A DNA stretch of 64,000 nt, from assembly GCA_013398955.1 (NCBI GenBank), contig VWPU01012279.1, positions 62,001 to 126,000 on the forward strand, read 5' to 3'. A program made the translations under genes and the position numbers. This stretch comes from Callaeas wilsoni (taxonomy: Eukaryota; Chordata; Aves; Passeriformes; Callaeidae). Below are positions 1 to 11,500 of the stretch, piece by piece (within the stretch, counting starts at the first letter, position 1; each line of letters opens with the position of its first letter). Under the pieces are notes generated by a model. That model was not told where the DNA came from and searched no databases. It saw only the letters and a program-made list of their open reading frames with translations.

Positions 1-1559
1 CCAACCATTCCACTCAAGTTAGGTTAGATCCTTGCTCACTTTTTCTTTCTTGCACCATTCATCATGCACCTCTTTGCTTTGGCTGGTGAGTAAGTCAGTG
101 CCCTTTCTCACAGCAGTACTTTGCAGCCTTCACCTTGTGAGAGATTTTTCCTGATTACTGGTAAGGCCTGCAACATGAAGAACTGACATCCCGAGAAAAC
201 AACATCAGTCTAAATCTGACTGATCATTGCACAGCCATTTTTGAAACATGCATGCTGACATGGCAAGGGTCTGAAGCTCAACAGTATTGTGCTCCAAAAG
301 ATCGCAATGATCTTTGTATATTTTTGACGTTCCCACAGGATTGTGGGATAACTACTGTTCTAATTAGGCAGTCTCAGCGCTCTGCCCAACCTCACAGCAG
401 CTGGTACTGCTGTTTGTATTCAATGACTGTCCTTACCCCACTCACTAGATTTTCATGAAGATCTTACAAAACTTCCCAACAAACTGAATTCTCTATTCTT
501 TGAGTTTTCAGCGGCTCTTATCGTTTCATCCTCTTCCTCCACTATTGTGTATGATAGCTTGAGAAAATGTCTTGCCTGATTCTCATATTTCTTTATGGTA
601 TCACAGAAAAACTAAACCCATCTGCATTTTGATCACATTGTTTGGCCACTAACAGGGTCTTTCATGTTCTGGAGAAGTTTAACCACCACTGATTTTAAGG
701 GATTCCTCTTTTATTGATTCAAAAACTTCTACAAATGCTGACAGGAATGAAAACAAGGTACAGTGAAAGCCAATGTAGAGGTGAAAACTAATCTCCACTC
801 AGGAATGCATACTAAGGTCTTAATGAAATTAAGATGATAATGAGTTTCACCTCTTAGTCCTAGATCCAGCACCCACAATGTCTCCTGAAACTTCCTAGAA
901 GAATTTGTTCCAGTGTTAATGGATGTTTTTATCAAGGACCCGTAGAAGATGTAGTTCAACTGTAGAATAAAGATGCCACCAAGATGGGAGGGGCAGTAAA
1001 TTATGGGATTAGGGACAAATTATTCACTGTCCAGCAACATGTACTTTAATTCAAGCAAGTGCTGTGTAGTGTTTTTGGCTACAAACAAGTCCAGCTGTTC
1101 TCACAGGTGAGAGACCTGTTGAAGTATTCACTAGAAAAACCCAGGTGTCCTTCACTGACCTGTTTCAATGTTCTGGCCATAGCACAGTAAGATGCTTGCA
1201 TGTGCACCAAGGGTAATGTGAGAATAAGCTGGCAAGGCACTTTTTCTCTGAACACAGCAGTGCTAAAACCATTGCTAGAATCCTGTTTCTGACTCTTGAC
1301 AGTCCCATTTAAGCAACAGTGTGGAAAGTGCTGAGTGTACAAAAGGGCCCACAAATAACCCAGGTGACAGAAGACACAATTTACAACGTGGGCACTGAGG
1401 AGTACTGCTGGATTTTTTTAAAGATCTGATCCATGAACAAAGCTTTTGTTCACATAATGTCTTGTAGGCAGAGGCATTGGAACAATCCAGTAGCTGGGAC
1501 TGAAGATAAAGGGGTGAAAAAACAACTTTGAGCCCTAAAATGACACGTGATTTTTCTTA
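1..1559. other. Unassigned non-coding DNA
   Basis: No repeat family, splice-flanked exon or coding frame is recognisable here. Open frames are under 95 codons and lack recognisable domains. A donor-like GTGAGTAAG lies near position 86, but no good acceptor precedes it. The stretch is treated as unique or very old non-coding sequence. Confidence 0.5.
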
Positions 1560-1745
1560 GCTGTGAAGGTAGGTAAAAATTGGATCAGCTTATCAGGAGG
1601 CTGTAAATTCATCACAACTATAGGTCTTCAAGAAATGATTAGACATCTTCCTATAACATGTGCTTTAATCCAGTTCCTGAGCAAATGTCTGCAGAGGTCA
1701 GACCAACTGATCGTAGTGGTCCCTACTGGCCATGACCTCATGAAA
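1560..1745 (+). mobile_element. Ancient CR1-type LINE, 3' end fragment
   Basis: The segment around 1695-1745 (a GAGGTCAGACCA block, then GATCGTAGTGGTCCCT and CTGGCC) resembles the 3' end of old amniote CR1 copies known from turtles and crocodilians, where a 'gaggtcagactagatgatcataatggtcccttctggcc'-like block precedes the tail. Sequence upstream to about 1560 is compatible with the same 3' UTR but is very diverged. The terminal ATTCTATG units are eroded. The family assignment is from memory of the consensus, and the 5' boundary is a guess. Confidence 0.5.
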
Positions 1746-3401
1746 GAAATCTGTGAAGAACGGAGCTGAGATTTAATTAATCAGATTCTAAACTGAAAGC
1801 TTTTTATTCATGTTGAGTTTTACCTCTTTCTTTTGTTCATGAGAGTGATTACCAATTCCACAGAGAAGAATTTACAGTAAATACGACTAAGGGCTCAGAA
1901 ATCATAGTTAAAGCTGAAGTATCATTTTACCAAAAATACTTAGTGTGAAGTCTGTGGTGAACAAGTAATGCCTATAATTCAATTATTCCCTTAATCCCTT
2001 AATTTTTTGTTTCTTTTAGTATTAATTCAAATTTTAATAGTATTGGAAAAACACAGCTGCTTCTTGTTGGGAAGATAGTTATTTTCTCTGTATTTGCAGG
2101 AATAATTGATTTGGTTGGTTGTAATCCATAAATCTAGCTTTTAAAAATGAAATTATATCATGAACCATGTTTGCCCATGCTGTTTTCAGTGAAGTATGTC
2201 ATTAACCCTTTTTATCATCCTATGGATGGTTTTGTTTGAAATGTGATTAAGACTACTGTTAAGATTTAGACATGAGTACTAATCTTCAAACAAATTGTTC
2301 AATTCCATTGTGAAAGTTTTTCACATTATGTTCTGTGTGATCTGGAGCAGAACTTTTACTGGCAGATGTTCATTCAGTGACTATCAAGGGACAAAATTAA
2401 AGCCTTAAACAAGAGAGGAAACACATGCATATATACTTATACATCACAGTTGTTTTTCTAAAAAAGTTATTAAGGATTTTATAGTTCAATATAAAATTAT
2501 CTGATGACACATAAAAGTAATATCATCATGATTTTGGATAGTTATCTACATGTAGGTGGCAAACTATGAATCAGTTAAATAATTGAGAGAAAACTTATGT
2601 ATGAAAAATTCTCACAGCCCCAGCAGCACATATGCTGCTGAGAGATGTCACATATATTATGGGGTGGGGAAAGCACAGTATTTAAGGGGATTTTTGGAAA
2701 TGCTACTGGAGTTATTTTTCATATCCTTCTCCTTATAAATTGATATTATTTATCTGTAACAGTACTCCATAAAATACTTGAAAATAACCTACATTATGCC
2801 TTCTGACCACATTATTGTGAGACCTAGGGAGACAACTAGCTATGGGTTCCATTGGTAGCCTGCAGATTGCTTGTATTCAAAAGGCTGCAGCTGTTATTTC
2901 TGAGCCTATAATGCCATGAGATATGATACTTAATTCATGGAAAACTTTTTATGATTTTATGTATACAAAATCTGCCAGTAAGATTATGAAGTTTGCTGAA
3001 TATCTTTTTTTCTGTATGTTTGTAAGGAAACACATTTTTTTCCGGAAAGAGATGCTGTTAGCTAATACCGCAAACAAACTAAAATATGTGTGACTATATG
3101 ATTGTCATATTTCCTAAAGTGCAATGTAAGCCAATATCATTTATTTTTACAGGTGTGCATATTTCAAATGACAGCTTGAAAAACCTTTAAAATTATCTAT
3201 ATATCCACTCTAAACAAAACAAACTCAAACAAGATGAATCTGTTTTGTGGCACCTACTGGGAGTTTACAACTTAGTTCCACTACAGAGTAGAATTAAACT
3301 AAAGTCTTTCTAAGAGATTTATTAAAGCATAATTCAGTGAAAAGTATTGACAATTCCATTGAGAAGAAGGATGTCTAAATGGTTAGGACCTGTCCCAGGA
3401 T
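1746..3401. other. AT-rich non-coding DNA
   Basis: Very AT-rich sequence with no open frame of note and no recognised repeat. A short hairpin with 7-bp perfect arms (CAGCAGC / GCTGCTG, 6-nt loop) lies at 2621-2640. Nothing else can be supported. Confidence 0.5.
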
Positions 3402-4345
3402 ATCATGGAATCACAGCATAGTTTGGGTTGGGAGGAACCTTTAGAGATCATCAAGCCCAACCTCCTTGCAACAAACAGAGATATCTTCAATGAGATCAGT
3501 TGCTCAGGCCCCCATCTAGCCTGACCTTGAATATTTCCAGGGATGGGACATCCACCACCTCTTTGGGCAACATGTTACAGTACTTTACTACCCTTGTAGA
3601 AAAACTTCTTCTTTATATCCAATATATAACCATTTACTATGAAACCGTTTTAGTATAAAACAATTAGCCTTGCCCTATCACAACAGGCCCTGCTAAAAAT
3701 TTGTCCCAGTCTTTCTTATAGGTGCCCTTCAGGTACAGGAAGGCTGCAATAAGGTCTCCCCAGAGCTTCCTCTTCTCCAGGATGAACAAGGCCAACTGTC
3801 TCAATTTTAGCTTGTAGGAGAGGTGCTTCATCCCTCTAATCATTGTGGTGGCTTGCCCTGGACTCACTCCAACAGATTGATGTCCTTCCTGGGATGGGGC
3901 CCCAGAGCTGGATGCAGCACTCCAGGTGGGGTCTCACCAGAGTGGAGCAGGGGGGCAGAATCCCCTCCCTTGACCAGCTGGCCACGCTGCTTTTGATGCA
4001 GCCCAGGATACAATTGGCTTCCTGGGCTGAGAGGGCACTTTGCCTGCTCATGTCCAGCCTCTCATGCACCCCAAGTCCTTCTTGGCAGGGCTGCTCTGGG
4101 TCTGCTCATCCCCCAGCCTCTGCTGATACAGATGCAGTACCTTGCTCCTGGTGTTATTAAACCTAATGAGAATCCAATGGGACATCTTCTTGAGCTTGTC
4201 CAGGTCTCTCTGGAGAGCATCCCATCCTTCAGGTGTGTCAACTGTATTACTTGGCTTGGTGTGGTCTGCAAATGTGCCAAAGGTGCACTCGATTTCTTAA
4301 TCTCCGTAAGTGATAAACACATTAAACTATACTGTCCCATGAGAG
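3402..4345 (-). mobile_element. CR1 LINE, 5'-truncated copy
   Basis: Read on the minus strand, this is the 3' part of a CR1 retrotransposon. The low-coordinate edge carries the reversed tail (ATCATGGAATCACAG) followed by the typical reversed 3' UTR ('gttgggaggaacctttagag', 'atcatcaagcccaacctcc'). The element then runs through the C-terminal part of ORF2 and stops near 4345, where the consensus reads into the RT thumb region. Truncation at the 5' end is usual for CR1. Divergence is substantial, so this is an old inactive copy. It belongs to the same broad subfamily as the plus-strand fragment at 36741-37061. Confidence 0.93.
3664..4340 (-). pseudogene. CR1 ORF2 C-terminal relic
   Basis: The minus strand encodes broken pieces of the CR1 ORF2 C-terminus. 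One frame (4069-3836) reads 'MSRQSALSAQEANCILGCIK' followed by an LVRPHLECCIQLWGP-like stretch, the well-conserved block after the RT domain. Another frame (3867-3664) holds 'LEKRKLWGDLIAAFLYLKG', matching the [10 protein letters not shown] motif of CR1. The pieces lie in different frames with stops between them, so no functional protein is possible. ORF2 in intact elements is an endonuclease and reverse transcriptase acting on LINE RNA; only the non-catalytic C-terminal part remains here. Confidence 0.85.
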
Positions 4346-5054
4346 CGCTGCTGGCACTGCTGGCTCCTGGCAGTTCTCCCCACTACCCTGATGTCCCCCT
4401 GCCCCAGTAAAAGCCCCTGTTCTGGGATCTGTTGCTCTGCCATGGTACAGAATGGTCATGGAGTATCTTCTCTCAAAGACTGACAAATCTTCAGATCTAG
4501 ATCTACATGCACTCAGTGAAAGTTCTTCAACACAGATTATCTTGAAGCAATTAAAAGCCTTTGACTGGCCACCTCCCACTTCCTAGAGCCCATACTTTAC
4601 TGACTATACTGCTAAAATCTTTCTCTTTCTCTGTCTTCTGTTCAAAATTGATACATCTTTCTGAAACATTTGCATTTGAAAAATTGCCATTTATGCAGAA
4701 ATGTCCCAGCCATTTCTAATACAAACTTGATTCATAGCCTCTACCAAAAGCAATAAAGAAATTCCTCTACACTGCATTAAGCATCTCCCATCTACACATA
4801 TCCTACATACAAGCCCTGTTCTAAGACCTCCACTAACATTTTGATACTTGCCCAGGTGCATGAAGATTTTGCTGTGCCCATCCTCTTTGAAGACAGAACA
4901 GTCATTTCACTTCTTCTTGCAAAAAAATCCAGGGAACTAAATTAATTGATGATTATCAGATTTAAAAAAAAAAAAGAGGAGTTCAGAGAAGGAAAACAAT
5001 GCTTTCCTTTCTATTATATTTTTTTTCAAATTATATCACAGCAGTATTTTTAAA

Positions 5055-5074
5055 ATATCTTATATATAAGATAT
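5055..5074. repeat. Perfect 20-bp AT palindrome
   Basis: ATATCTTATATATAAGATAT is its own reverse complement, with no spacer. It could extrude as a cruciform or simply reflect an AT-rich context. There is no evidence of function. Confidence 0.9.
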
Positions 5075-5816
5075 CCAAATAATGATTCAAAACTATATCC
5101 CAGCTTTCCCATCACAAAGGAATTCTGTATGAAAACACCATGATCAATATTAATTAGTACAACCTCACTGTGGACAAAAACAAACAAAGCACAACAGTGT
5201 TAGGAAAAATTCATACAAAAGCCTCTAGCGGCAAAAACCTGTAAAATCTAAGCCAGTCTAATTCAATAGTTGACTTTACTCCTCTGCACAGGTCTGGGTG
5301 GAAGGTTCCAGAATGTGGGCTCTTCTGATGAGGGCACCTTTCCCCCCTCCATGACTCCCATGTGTCTCACTGTGCTCTCAGCAATCACAGCAGCAGTGCT
5401 GGGAATTCGGGAAACTGGTACAAGCAAGAGCAGCCTGAGGCTACTGTGTTGAAACTGGAAAGTAGATCACCATACAGCTGGAGTAGGACCAACCAGCACT
5501 GACATGGCTTGCAGCCACCACTGCAAACTGTTCCTCAATTATACTTTTGCCCTTCAGGTACCAGAAGAGGATTTATGCCATTAGCTCTTATTCCAAGATA
5601 ATCAAGCAGCTTAATAGATAAACTTCTCAGCCTCAAACATTAGGATTATTAAAAATACTGTTTTATAATTTGAGACATTTGAAAGCAACAGTTTCTACAC
5701 AAACTACATGCATGATCCTCTTTCCTTCAGATATTAAAAACATCATTTTAAAGCATCTTTGCATATCCTTTAAAGCTATGAAAACTATCTGTTAATAATA
5801 TTAAATCCTATCCAAA

Positions 5817-5836
5817 GTATTTACTGCAGTAAATAC
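5817..5836. promoter_or_regulatory. Perfect palindrome of two forkhead-like sites
   Basis: GTATTTACTGCAGTAAATAC is a perfect 20-bp palindrome. Each arm contains TATTTAC/GTAAATA, the core bound by forkhead (FOX) factors, arranged as an inverted pair around CTGCAG. The palindrome is seen directly. The regulatory role is inference. Confidence 0.45.
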
Positions 5837-7072
5837 AACTATTATAATACGATAAGATCCCTCCACTTTAAGCAGCCTTCTTTGCATCCTTATGGTACTT
5901 TAGGTCCCACTGTTTGTCTGATAGCAAGTATATTAGATCTGGTTAAATGCCACAAATAAGGCTTCTGTGGAAAAGACAGTATAACCTCACATTGCCTAAG
6001 GGATGAACAGCTTATGCAAATGGGGTATCACTTTGCCCTTGAGTAAATCATTACATTCTTTCAGTGTCCTACATATGTATAAATGCATAGTTATGTCTGG
6101 AGAGTGTTGTAAAAGAACCTCTTTTAAACTTCAAACGCTGCAAAAGATACAATCACATAATTTTCCCTTTTGGGAGAGTCTCTTTATTGTGCTATGTGTG
6201 CTAATGTGTAGATCCTGGACAACCATTTTTCTCCATTCTCTTTCAATTTCCATCTAACTTTAACAGAAACATGCTGGCAGGGCTCAGGACCTTATTATCC
6301 AATTTCCATATGGAATCAATTCTGACAGATCTTTGACTGAAAGATCCTCAGAAAAAAAATAGGATCTGTGCACTGACAAACGAGTAGTTCTAGCATTTGC
6401 TGTGGCTAATGCATGGACTACAATGGACCAGATTTTGATGGAGTACTGTAGAAATTAATGATATTCAGCTCACATTAACCCATCTAAACATGGAGATCCA
6501 GTTGGAAATAATACTGCAATCTCCCTAAGAAATCACTGCAGACAGAACAGGGAGCTGCAGAGGACACTAAAACAAGTATCTGAGACAGATGAGAAGGACT
6601 GATCCCTGGAGGGATCATATGCCATAACTGCACACAGAGAGCTGAAATGAATAGTCAGGACCGAGCATCTATCTTCCAGGTGGTTTAATGAAGGTGACAT
6701 GAATCCAACCTTTGCCTTCCAATTCAGATATTGAAACTATTAAAAAGCAAACACATCAGTGCAACAAAAAGAAAGGTCGCTCAGATGGTACCTTTATCTC
6801 CTCTTTCTGATTCTGTAGGGTGCCGAGGAACTTGCATTATGGAATGATCCTGGATGTTATCCAGGGAGCTGCCAAGGACTAACCCACAGGAAACCCCGGG
6901 CATGAGTTGTATCTGAACAGGCTCTTCTCTGATCTCTTGGGGGAATAGATGCCAAACTAGGAATAAATTTCAGGATAGGAGGCAGCAATCACTCAGCCTG
7001 GTAGGATAAACATTTGGTTCCTCAACCTAAATAGCTTCCTATCTACCTCCTGACAGTGAGTGGTGGCTCTGA

Positions 7073-7666
7073 TGATATGGTTGTGGTGGGGTTGTTTTCC
7101 AGCTCCATTTTTAAGCTGGGCCACTGTGCCAATAGGAATCCAAGATGTGAAGGGGTAAAAAGAGCCTAAATAAGAGGAATGCTGACTTAACCATGCTTAA
7201 GACTCTGTCCTGTAGGTTGAGACCCAATTCCATCTCTGGTTCCCAGGAGTCTCACGCCCTGACAGTGAGGACGTATGCAAAAGAAACTGGGAGGAAGCAT
7301 AGCTGGGACAGATGACCCAAACTGACCTAAGGTGTATTCCAATAGAATATCATTCCCATTATATAAATTGGGGGTACTGGCAAGGGGGCCCAAAATGGGT
7401 TTAGGAAGGGAGGTCTGGTATTGATCAGTGCACCCATTGACTAATTGTATTGTGCATTTTATGCACAATAAATGTGCATTATTTTTCCCTTTTTATACCA
7501 TAATTTACCATTATTACTGTATTTTATTTTCAAATATTAAACTGTTCTTATCTCAACCTACAAGTTTTACTTTGATTCTCGTCCTCATTCCACCAAGGTG
7601 GGAGAGAGTGGGCTTGAGCAAGTGACTGTGTGGTGCTTAATTTCCAGCTAGGCTTAAACCATTACA
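7073..7666 (+). mobile_element. Avian endogenous-retrovirus LTR (probably solo)
   Basis: The 3' half matches an LTR family common in bird genomes. It has a TATATAAATTGGGGG promoter core (TATA box 7360-7366), an AATAAA at 7467-7472 and ATTAAA at 7536-7541. These are followed by the characteristic 'attaaactgttcttatctca' segment, a 'ctgtgtggtgctta' segment and the terminus GGCTTAAACCATTACA. The 5' edge is uncertain. TGATATGG at 7073 partly mirrors the 3' terminus (CCATTACA reversed is TGTAATGG), but I see no target-site duplication. No primer-binding site follows and no polypurine tract precedes, so a solo LTR is most likely. Subfamily assignment needs a repeat library. Confidence 0.7.
7448..7470 (+). 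other. Perfect 10-bp stem-loop in the LTR R region
   Basis: TATTGTGCAT, a TTT loop and ATGCACAATA form a perfect 10-bp hairpin. Its right arm runs into the AATAAA at 7467-7472. It therefore lies at the presumed R/poly(A) region of the LTR, where retroviruses often fold a poly(A) hairpin. The structure is seen; the role is inference. Confidence 0.6.
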
Positions 7667-7726
7667 ACCATAAATCATCTTTACTATTTTCTCCTCCCTG
7701 TGAGCCTCACCTTCCCCTTATAACAA

Positions 7727-8562
7727 AATCATAGAATCACAGAACATCCTGGGTTGGAAGGGACATAAAATGATCATTGAAACTCAGCTTCTGGCTCTAT
7801 ACATAACAACCCCAAAAATCACACTGTATGTTTGAGAGAGTTACTCAAACAATTCTTTAGCTCTGGTAGCCTTGGTGCCTCTTTCCTGAGGAGCTGCTCC
7901 ACTGCCCAACCACCCGCTGGGGGAAGAACTTTTGTCTAATATCTACCCTAGACCCTCCCTGACACAACTTCAGGCCATTCCCTCAGGTCCTGTCACTGGT
8001 CACCTCAGAGAAGAGATCAGTGCCTGCCCCTTCTCTTCCCCTCAACAATGAGGAAGTTATAACTGCAATGAGGTCTCCCCTCAGTCTCCTCTTCTCCTGG
8101 CTGAACAGACCAAGTGACCTCAGCCGCTCCTCATACGGCTTCCCCTCAAGGCCCTTCACCATCTTTGTTGCCCTCCTTTGGACAATCTCTAATAGCTTTA
8201 TATCTTTCTTATATTGTGGCACACAAAATTGCCCCCAGGACTCAAGGTGAGGCTGCATCAGTGCAGAGCAGAGCAGCGCAATCCCCTCCCTTGCCTGGGG
8301 GGGCAAAGCTGTGCCTGATGTTCCCCAAACACAGTTGGCCCTCCTGGCTGCCAGGAAACCGCTGACTCGTGTTCAAATTTCCATTGACCAGGACCCCCAG
8401 GCCCCTTTCTGCGGTGCTGTTTTCCACTATCTCATTCCTCAGTCTGTCTATGCATCCAGGGTTGCCCCATCCCAGGTGCAGAAACTTTACAGTGTTGAAC
8501 TTCATATGGTTGGCAATTGCCCAGCCCTCCAATCTGTCAAGGTCTCTCTGCAGGTCCTGATG
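7727..8562 (-). mobile_element. CR1 LINE, 5'-truncated copy
   Basis: The reversed CR1 tail and 3' UTR start at 7727 (AATCATAGAATCACAGAAC, then 'ctgggttggaagggacataa'). The minus strand then runs through the ORF2 C-terminus. The copy breaks off near 8562 inside the 'caatctgtcaaggtctctctgc' segment. It lies only about 60 bp downstream of the LTR ending at 7666, so two transposons sit side by side. It is an old, inactive copy. Confidence 0.95.
7983..8532 (-). pseudogene. CR1 ORF2 C-terminal relic
   Basis: Two minus-strand open frames preserve the CR1 ORF2 C-terminus. The upstream one (8532-8242) contains 'MKFNTVKFLHLGWGNPG' and a later 'ERGLGVLVNGNLNTSQ', matching the block just after the RT palm. 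The downstream one (8306-7983) contains 'QPHLESWGQFCVPQYKKDI', 'IVQRRATKMVKGLE' and '[13 protein letters not shown]', all standard CR1 motifs. A frameshift in the overlap at 8242-8306 separates them. The RT catalytic motifs are absent because of 5' truncation. Confidence 0.93.
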
Positions 8563-11500
8563 TAACTCTATTTACCTGAACCCTATTATTATTACTGCTG
8601 TTACTCTGTTATAAAGTATCTAACCTTTCCAGCTTCCATTCTCTTCTCTTGATGGGTTGCAGAGCTATCCACCCAGGGTCCGGCTATGAACCAACCCATT
8701 CGAGGTAATGTGACCTATTGAACCCATCTTACTAAACATTACAGATTTGGCTGACAAAGCAGCTCAGGTGGAATTATACTTTCAAGACCTAAATACCACT
8801 TGTTTTACCCTCTGCCAGCAGAACCAACAGAGATTTGCTCTGACTCTGTAGCCCTTTGAAAAGCTAATTTGTGCAGTAAGCCACAATGTCTCTTTCAGAC
8901 CTCATATCACCTTATTCAAAATAGGAAGTTCACTTTGGTCTGAAGGATAGAGAAGGTTTGCAGGCACAGGGAGGAAACAACTGAAATGGAACAGTGGCCT
9001 TTTAAGTCATACTGTGCTTGAGCAGGATTATAATGCTCTCAGGGCTGTGTCCTGAATCCTTCCTTCAAACGCTTCAGTATAATCAGCTTTTTAGGCCTTT
9101 CAGCTCCATGCCAAATGGCAATAATGCCAACGCTGCCCACATGAGCCAAATCACCTCCAAATAAGACATAACCATATTGTCATCACACTGCTCCAACAAT
9201 ACTGTGTCAATAAGGAAACGTGGTTTCTTCATCCTGCATTGGAAGAAAGTCTATCATCAGTCTCCTGTTAGAGGCAACATTTCCAAAGCCACAAGGTGAA
9301 AAAAAAGAAAAGTGAGAAAATAAGCTTGTCATGTGACCAAAGACAAACAGCCTTGTCACAGGCGATCCTGCTGTTTCTGGATACAGCAGTATTACCAGAA
9401 GTTTACCACGTGGCATTATGATACTCTGGAACATACTGTTCTTGCTGGGAGGGTGCAAGGGGACAGGCTTTATTCTAAAGACCTCAGTACAGAGATAACC
9501 TAGAAAGCTTCTCTGGGATTGCTTCCTGAGATGCAGTAATTGATTATGTTGACATTTCCAGTCCCTCCAGGACAGTGTTTCACAGTTCAGTGAACACTGT
9601 GGTGGTGTAAGCTGAGCTGGTAGACTTTCCCATGGAATATTCGCAAGTAGCAAACCGGTGAAGAGATAAGGAATGGGTTTTTCAGCTATAAGTGGGAAAA
9701 ATTCTGGTCTTGAATCTTCTCTGCCAGCACAGTCAGTTAGATACTGATCTTGTCTAGGAGGCAATGAAAAAGTCAGTGAATTCTGGTGCTGCCTAGCTGA
9801 GCTGGTGACAGCATCCTACACTCCTCTGCTGAGCTGTGTCCACCGACGGCTTGCACTTGCAGGCCACAGACAGCAATGCTACACATAGTTACCAGCTCTA
9901 AGCTGGCAGCCAGCTGCTGAAATGGACTAGAGATAAGAAGCCTGAACCTTGTCTCAGCTGTCACTGGGACTTTAGCCATGATCATTTCAGCTGCCAGCAG
10001 CCATGAATGATTCCATATGCACAGCGAATTTAAGCTGTCAAAGGCTCTATAGAGGCAAGAATGGACCACCTGGGCCATCACTGATATACTATCCTACCAT
10101 GGCTACGTCAGTAATTATCATGGGCATTGACAGTTCATTGTGAGATGGCAGCCCACTTTCAAGGTGTTTGTTGAAGAGGTTTGGACTACAGAGCTTCGTC
10201 TTTGCATCTTGGGCAAACATGAGGAAAATATTTGGTTGCAACTATGAGAACAGACTTTCTGTAACTTGCTAATCATGGATGAAATATTGACATGTAAACA
10301 GGCACACTCTGATCAAGCCTGAATTAGAGCTCAGCGTTTTAAGTTGTAGAATTACACACACATATTCAGGAAATCAATAGAGATTGATTCTCGATTTCAT
10401 TTAGATAACTGTAAACTGACCAGCAGAGTTGTGCAGGCTACAGATGCTTTTTAGGGAAACAAACCAGTCTTTTCATGATTCTTATTTAGTCTAATAAATT
10501 CAACAAAGGATCATGACAAAGTTTCCATCAGACAATGTTTGGGTAGGTTTTTTTCCCAAAACTAGAATGAAATTCCTTTTCAAAACAGGGTAAACCACAG
10601 AACTTCCTCACTACTGTAGCAGTATTAGGCTTTTGGGGACAGGCTGGCAGTGTAGGACCAAGCCCACCTTCTGCACAAAGCATAGGTCTTGAGCACTAGA
10701 TTTTGCAGGAAAGGTTGATTTTATTTACACGAAATAGCTTTCAAGAGATTTGGGGTTGTTTTGATACAGAATAAAGATATTTTTTAAATGTAGAAGAATT
10801 CTGCAGAATGAAAGAACAACTCTCAGCCAGCTTTACTCCTGCAATTCAGGTCAACAATTTGTTCACCAAAGCACTGCCACAATAAAAAATACTAGAAAAT
10901 AAAAAGGTCTAAGTGACCCTCTTGAAGAGTTCCTGACAATCTGAGCTGAATCTTAGTACAATATCTTTATCACAATACCATCTTTCCTCTCTGAAACTGT
11001 CACTGTCACTATAGTAACTGCCATATTAAAAAAAATTCTCCTGCTAATCTTGAAATATAAACATATACCTAAAATAACCATGCTTACTGTACCAGTATTA
11101 TCACCCAAAGATTTTTCAGAGCTTTCAGAGAGATCATAAACATAAATGCTATAATGAAGAAACATTTTGTATTTGATAGAATGTCTGGTAGCCGTTGTAG
11201 ATGAAGTTACATGGCTTCATCTCCTTCACAATTTAAGGTGTCGATACAGAATAAATTATGAAGAGAGAGAAAAGATTAAAATTACTGTAGAAAGAAGACA
11301 TGACTAGGTTGTGAAAGACAAGGTAGAAATTATTTGCTACTTTACAGTTGTTGCAAGAGCAAGTCATAGTCATAATAATATGCAATCTCTTTTCATATTG
11401 CTGTAAGATAACCTAACTGCATTGACATGAGCAGGCACAACTCACCATGTCCTGCTTGCCATTGTACTCCATGCTGAATTGCTCCTGGATTCTGAAAATC

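Larger units (their letters stand above)
4346..7072. other. Non-coding DNA with two perfect 20-bp palindromes
   Basis: No gene or assignable transposon is seen. A moderately GC-rich piece follows the CR1 (4346-4600), and another unassigned moderately GC-rich piece lies at about 5270-5560. The section 6280-7072 directly upstream of the LTR might include retroviral internal sequence, but I could not match it to gag, pol or env. Two perfect palindromes (5055-5074 and 5817-5836) are listed separately. Confidence 0.45.

Noticed and set aside
9207..9764. Longest stop-free frame, 185 codons, minus strand
   Set aside because: No recognisable domain, no splice context and no composition bias. A frame of this length is expected by chance among six frames of 64 kb.
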